A DNA stretch of 5,543 nucleotides from the NCBI GenBank assembly GCA_902492275.1, contig CABUKW010000174.1, positions 1 to 5,543 of the forward strand, given 5' to 3'. Below, piece after piece: positions 4,304 to 5,543 of the stretch (positions are counted from its first letter, which is position 1; each line of letters starts with the position of its first letter). The notes under the pieces are model-generated. The model was not told where the DNA came from. It did not search any database and saw only the letters and a list, made by a program, of their open reading frames with translations. The translations under genes were made by a program, and so were the position numbers. This DNA comes from an uncultured Peptococcaceae bacterium. Its GTDB lineage: Bacteria; Bacillota; Peptococcia; Peptococcales; Peptococcaceae.

Positions 4304-5543
4304 TTAGAACCGGAAGTCGCGCTGTCCTTCTTCAATTTTCTTTAAGTTTTCAGTACAAATTCTGTGTTTGGTCGGGTCGGTGATTTTGGGTAATTGTTCT
4401 GCAATCACTTGATCGCCGATGGCTTTGGTTTCGGGGGAAGCATAGTCTTCCAGATATTCTTTCAAGGTCATCAAAGCGTTAGGATGGCAGAAGTTATGAA
4501 TTTGTCCGGTTTTGGCAAATTCCATAAAGCGGTCGCCGGTACGGCCTGCCCGATAGCAGGCGGTGCAGAAACTGGGCACATAGCCAGTTTCCAACAGCCA
4601 TTTCATCACTTCATCCAGGCTGCGGGTATCGCTGACATCAAACTGGGTGGTGTCTTCTGGACGAATATCTTCGGTGTAGCCGCCTACGCTGGTGCGGGAG
4701 CCTCCGGAAATTTGGGAGATGCCCAAATCCAACACCCGTTCTCTGGATTTCTGCGATTCGCGGGTGGAGACAATCATACCGGTGTATGGCACGGCGATAC
4801 GCAGTACCGCTACGATTTTGGCAAAGGTGTCGTCGTCAATGGCATTGCTGAAAGTGCCTGGGTCGATGTCATCGGCTGGACAGATACGGGGTACGCTGAT
4901 GGTATGAGGCCCTACGCCGTAAACGGCTTCCAAATGTTCGGCATGCATCAGAATGCCGACAAAGTCGTAACGGTACATGTTCAAGCCAAACAACACGCCG
5001 CAGCCGACGTCGTCAATGCCGCCCTGCATAGCCCGGTCCATGGCTTCGGTATGATAAGCGTAGTCCGATTTTGGCCCGAAGGGATGAAGCTGTTCATAGC
5101 TTTCTTTGTTGTAGGTTTCCTGGAACAGAATATAGGTGCCGATGCCGGCTTCCTTCAGTTTGCGGTAGTTTTCTACCGTGGTGGCGGCAATGTTGACATT
5201 GACGCGGCGAATGGCGCCGTTTTTATGTTTGACGCTGTAAACGGCGTCAATGCAGTCCAGAATGTATTCGATGGGGTTGTTTACCGGATCTTCCCCTGCT
5301 TCTAAAGCCAGACGTTTATGGCCCATATCCTGCAGGGCGATGACTTCCTGAATGATTTCTTCTCTGGTCAGCTTTTTGCGGGTGATGTGCTTGTTCGGCC
5401 CATGGTATGGACAGTATACGCAGCCATTGACGCAATAGTTGGACAAATACAGCGGTGCAAACAATACGATACGGTTTCCATAAAAATCTTTTTTGATCTG
5501 CTCTGCAAGTGCATAAACTTCCTGGATTTTTTCAGGGATCTCA
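4304..5543 (-). CDS. hydG: [FeFe]-hydrogenase H-cluster radical SAM maturase HydG (5' end beyond window)
   Basis: Cytosolic radical-SAM tyrosine lyase that cleaves tyrosine to p-cresol and, from the dehydroglycine fragment, makes the CO and CN- ligands delivered as an Fe(CO)2CN unit for the H-cluster 2Fe subsite, working with HydE and HydF. The frame is open to the right edge with no stop, giving 412 visible residues of a family that is usually ~470; roughly 60 N-terminal residues are missing. The SAM-cluster motif CX3CX2C reads CVNGCVYC (visible residues 37-44), followed by PYHGPN. EAGEDP (~81-86) follows in the barrel. The C-terminal auxiliary-cluster motif CX2CX22C is intact (C326, C329, C352: SFCTAC ... 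NFCHPN), which separates HydG from ThiH and HydE. The TTG at 5464 is internal, not the start. Neither hydE nor hydF is in the window; they may lie upstream. Confidence 0.97.
   Translation of the reverse strand, partial: EIPEKIQEVYALAEQIKKDFYGNRIVLFAPLYLSNYCVNGCVYCPYHGPNKHITRKKLTREEIIQEVIALQDMGHKRLALEAGEDPVNNPIEYILDCIDAVYSVKHKNGAIRRVNVNIAATTVENYRKLKEAGIGTYILFQETYNKESYEQLHPFGPKSDYAYHTEAMDRAMQGGIDDVGCGVLFGLNMYRYDFVGILMHAEHLEAVYGVGPHTISVPRICPADDIDPGTFSNAIDDDTFAKIVAVLRIAVPYTGMIVSTRESQKSRERVLDLGISQISGGSRTSVGGYTEDIRPEDTTQFDVSDTRSLDEVMKWLLETGYVPSFCTACYRAGRTGDRFMEFAKTGQIHNFCHPNALMTLKEYLEDYASPETKAIGDQVIAEQLPKITDPTKHRICTENLKKIEEGQRDFRF

Noticed and set aside
4394..5305. 303-codon plus-strand open frame
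   Set aside because: Lies entirely antisense to hydG, whose motifs are intact. The translation shows no recognisable domain and is a by-product of hydG codon use.
5464..5464. TTG at 5464 as the hydG start
   Set aside because: Coding continues upstream in frame without a stop to the window edge, with sensible residues (for example FYGNRIV) before LFAPLYLSNYC. A start just before the SAM-cluster motif would remove a needed part of the protein.
1..5543. CRISPR array, tRNA/rRNA, complete insertion sequence, toxin-antitoxin pair or novel defence system
   Set aside because: No regularly spaced repeats, cloverleaf or rRNA segments, transposase motifs or paired small genes were found on either strand.

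Overview
The window suggests an anaerobic, moderately GC-rich Firmicute (Clostridia or Negativicutes). The evidence is a radical-SAM HydG maturase, which implies an [FeFe]-hydrogenase; a lipoprotein-anchored osmolyte-type ABC transporter; strong AGGAGG-type ribosome binding sites; and T-tailed hairpin terminators. The exact genus cannot be read from the sequence. Nearly all recognisable genes lie on the minus strand, so the description below runs right to left, in the direction of transcription.

Right end (4304-5543): the C-terminal ~412 residues of hydG, whose 5' end lies outside the window. Its stop is followed by a long nested hairpin with a T-run (4153-4236), the probable hydG terminator. 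Positions 3807-4303 are otherwise sparse. They hold a back-to-back promoter region and one small plus-strand ORF (3923-4099, 58 aa) with a good ribosome binding site. Its codon composition changes abruptly after codon 33, as if the 5' end of a former gene had been joined to unrelated sequence.

Middle (1353-3870): a complete three-gene ABC uptake operon of the OpuC/ProU/OsmF type (glycine betaine, choline or carnitine class). The order is permease, substrate-binding lipoprotein, ATPase. It runs from an extended -10 promoter overlapped by an inverted repeat to an intrinsic terminator that contains the ATPase stop codon. It encodes one permease only, and its ATPase has no C-terminal CBS module. 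A 14-bp hairpin lies between the permease and lipoprotein genes; its three non-Watson-Crick pairs are all G-U in the sense transcript.

Left part (64-1149): a two-gene unit encoding a GNAT acetyltransferase and a HAD-family phosphatase resembling PpaX, 24 bp apart, preceded by a ~200-bp intergenic region with a TATAAT box and a 22-bp interrupted palindrome. Bases 1-63 hold no gene.

No previously undescribed multi-gene system is evident. The protein genes belong to known families. The less ordinary signals are the RNA hairpins, the chimeric small ORF, the reduced transporter architecture and the start-codon choices.
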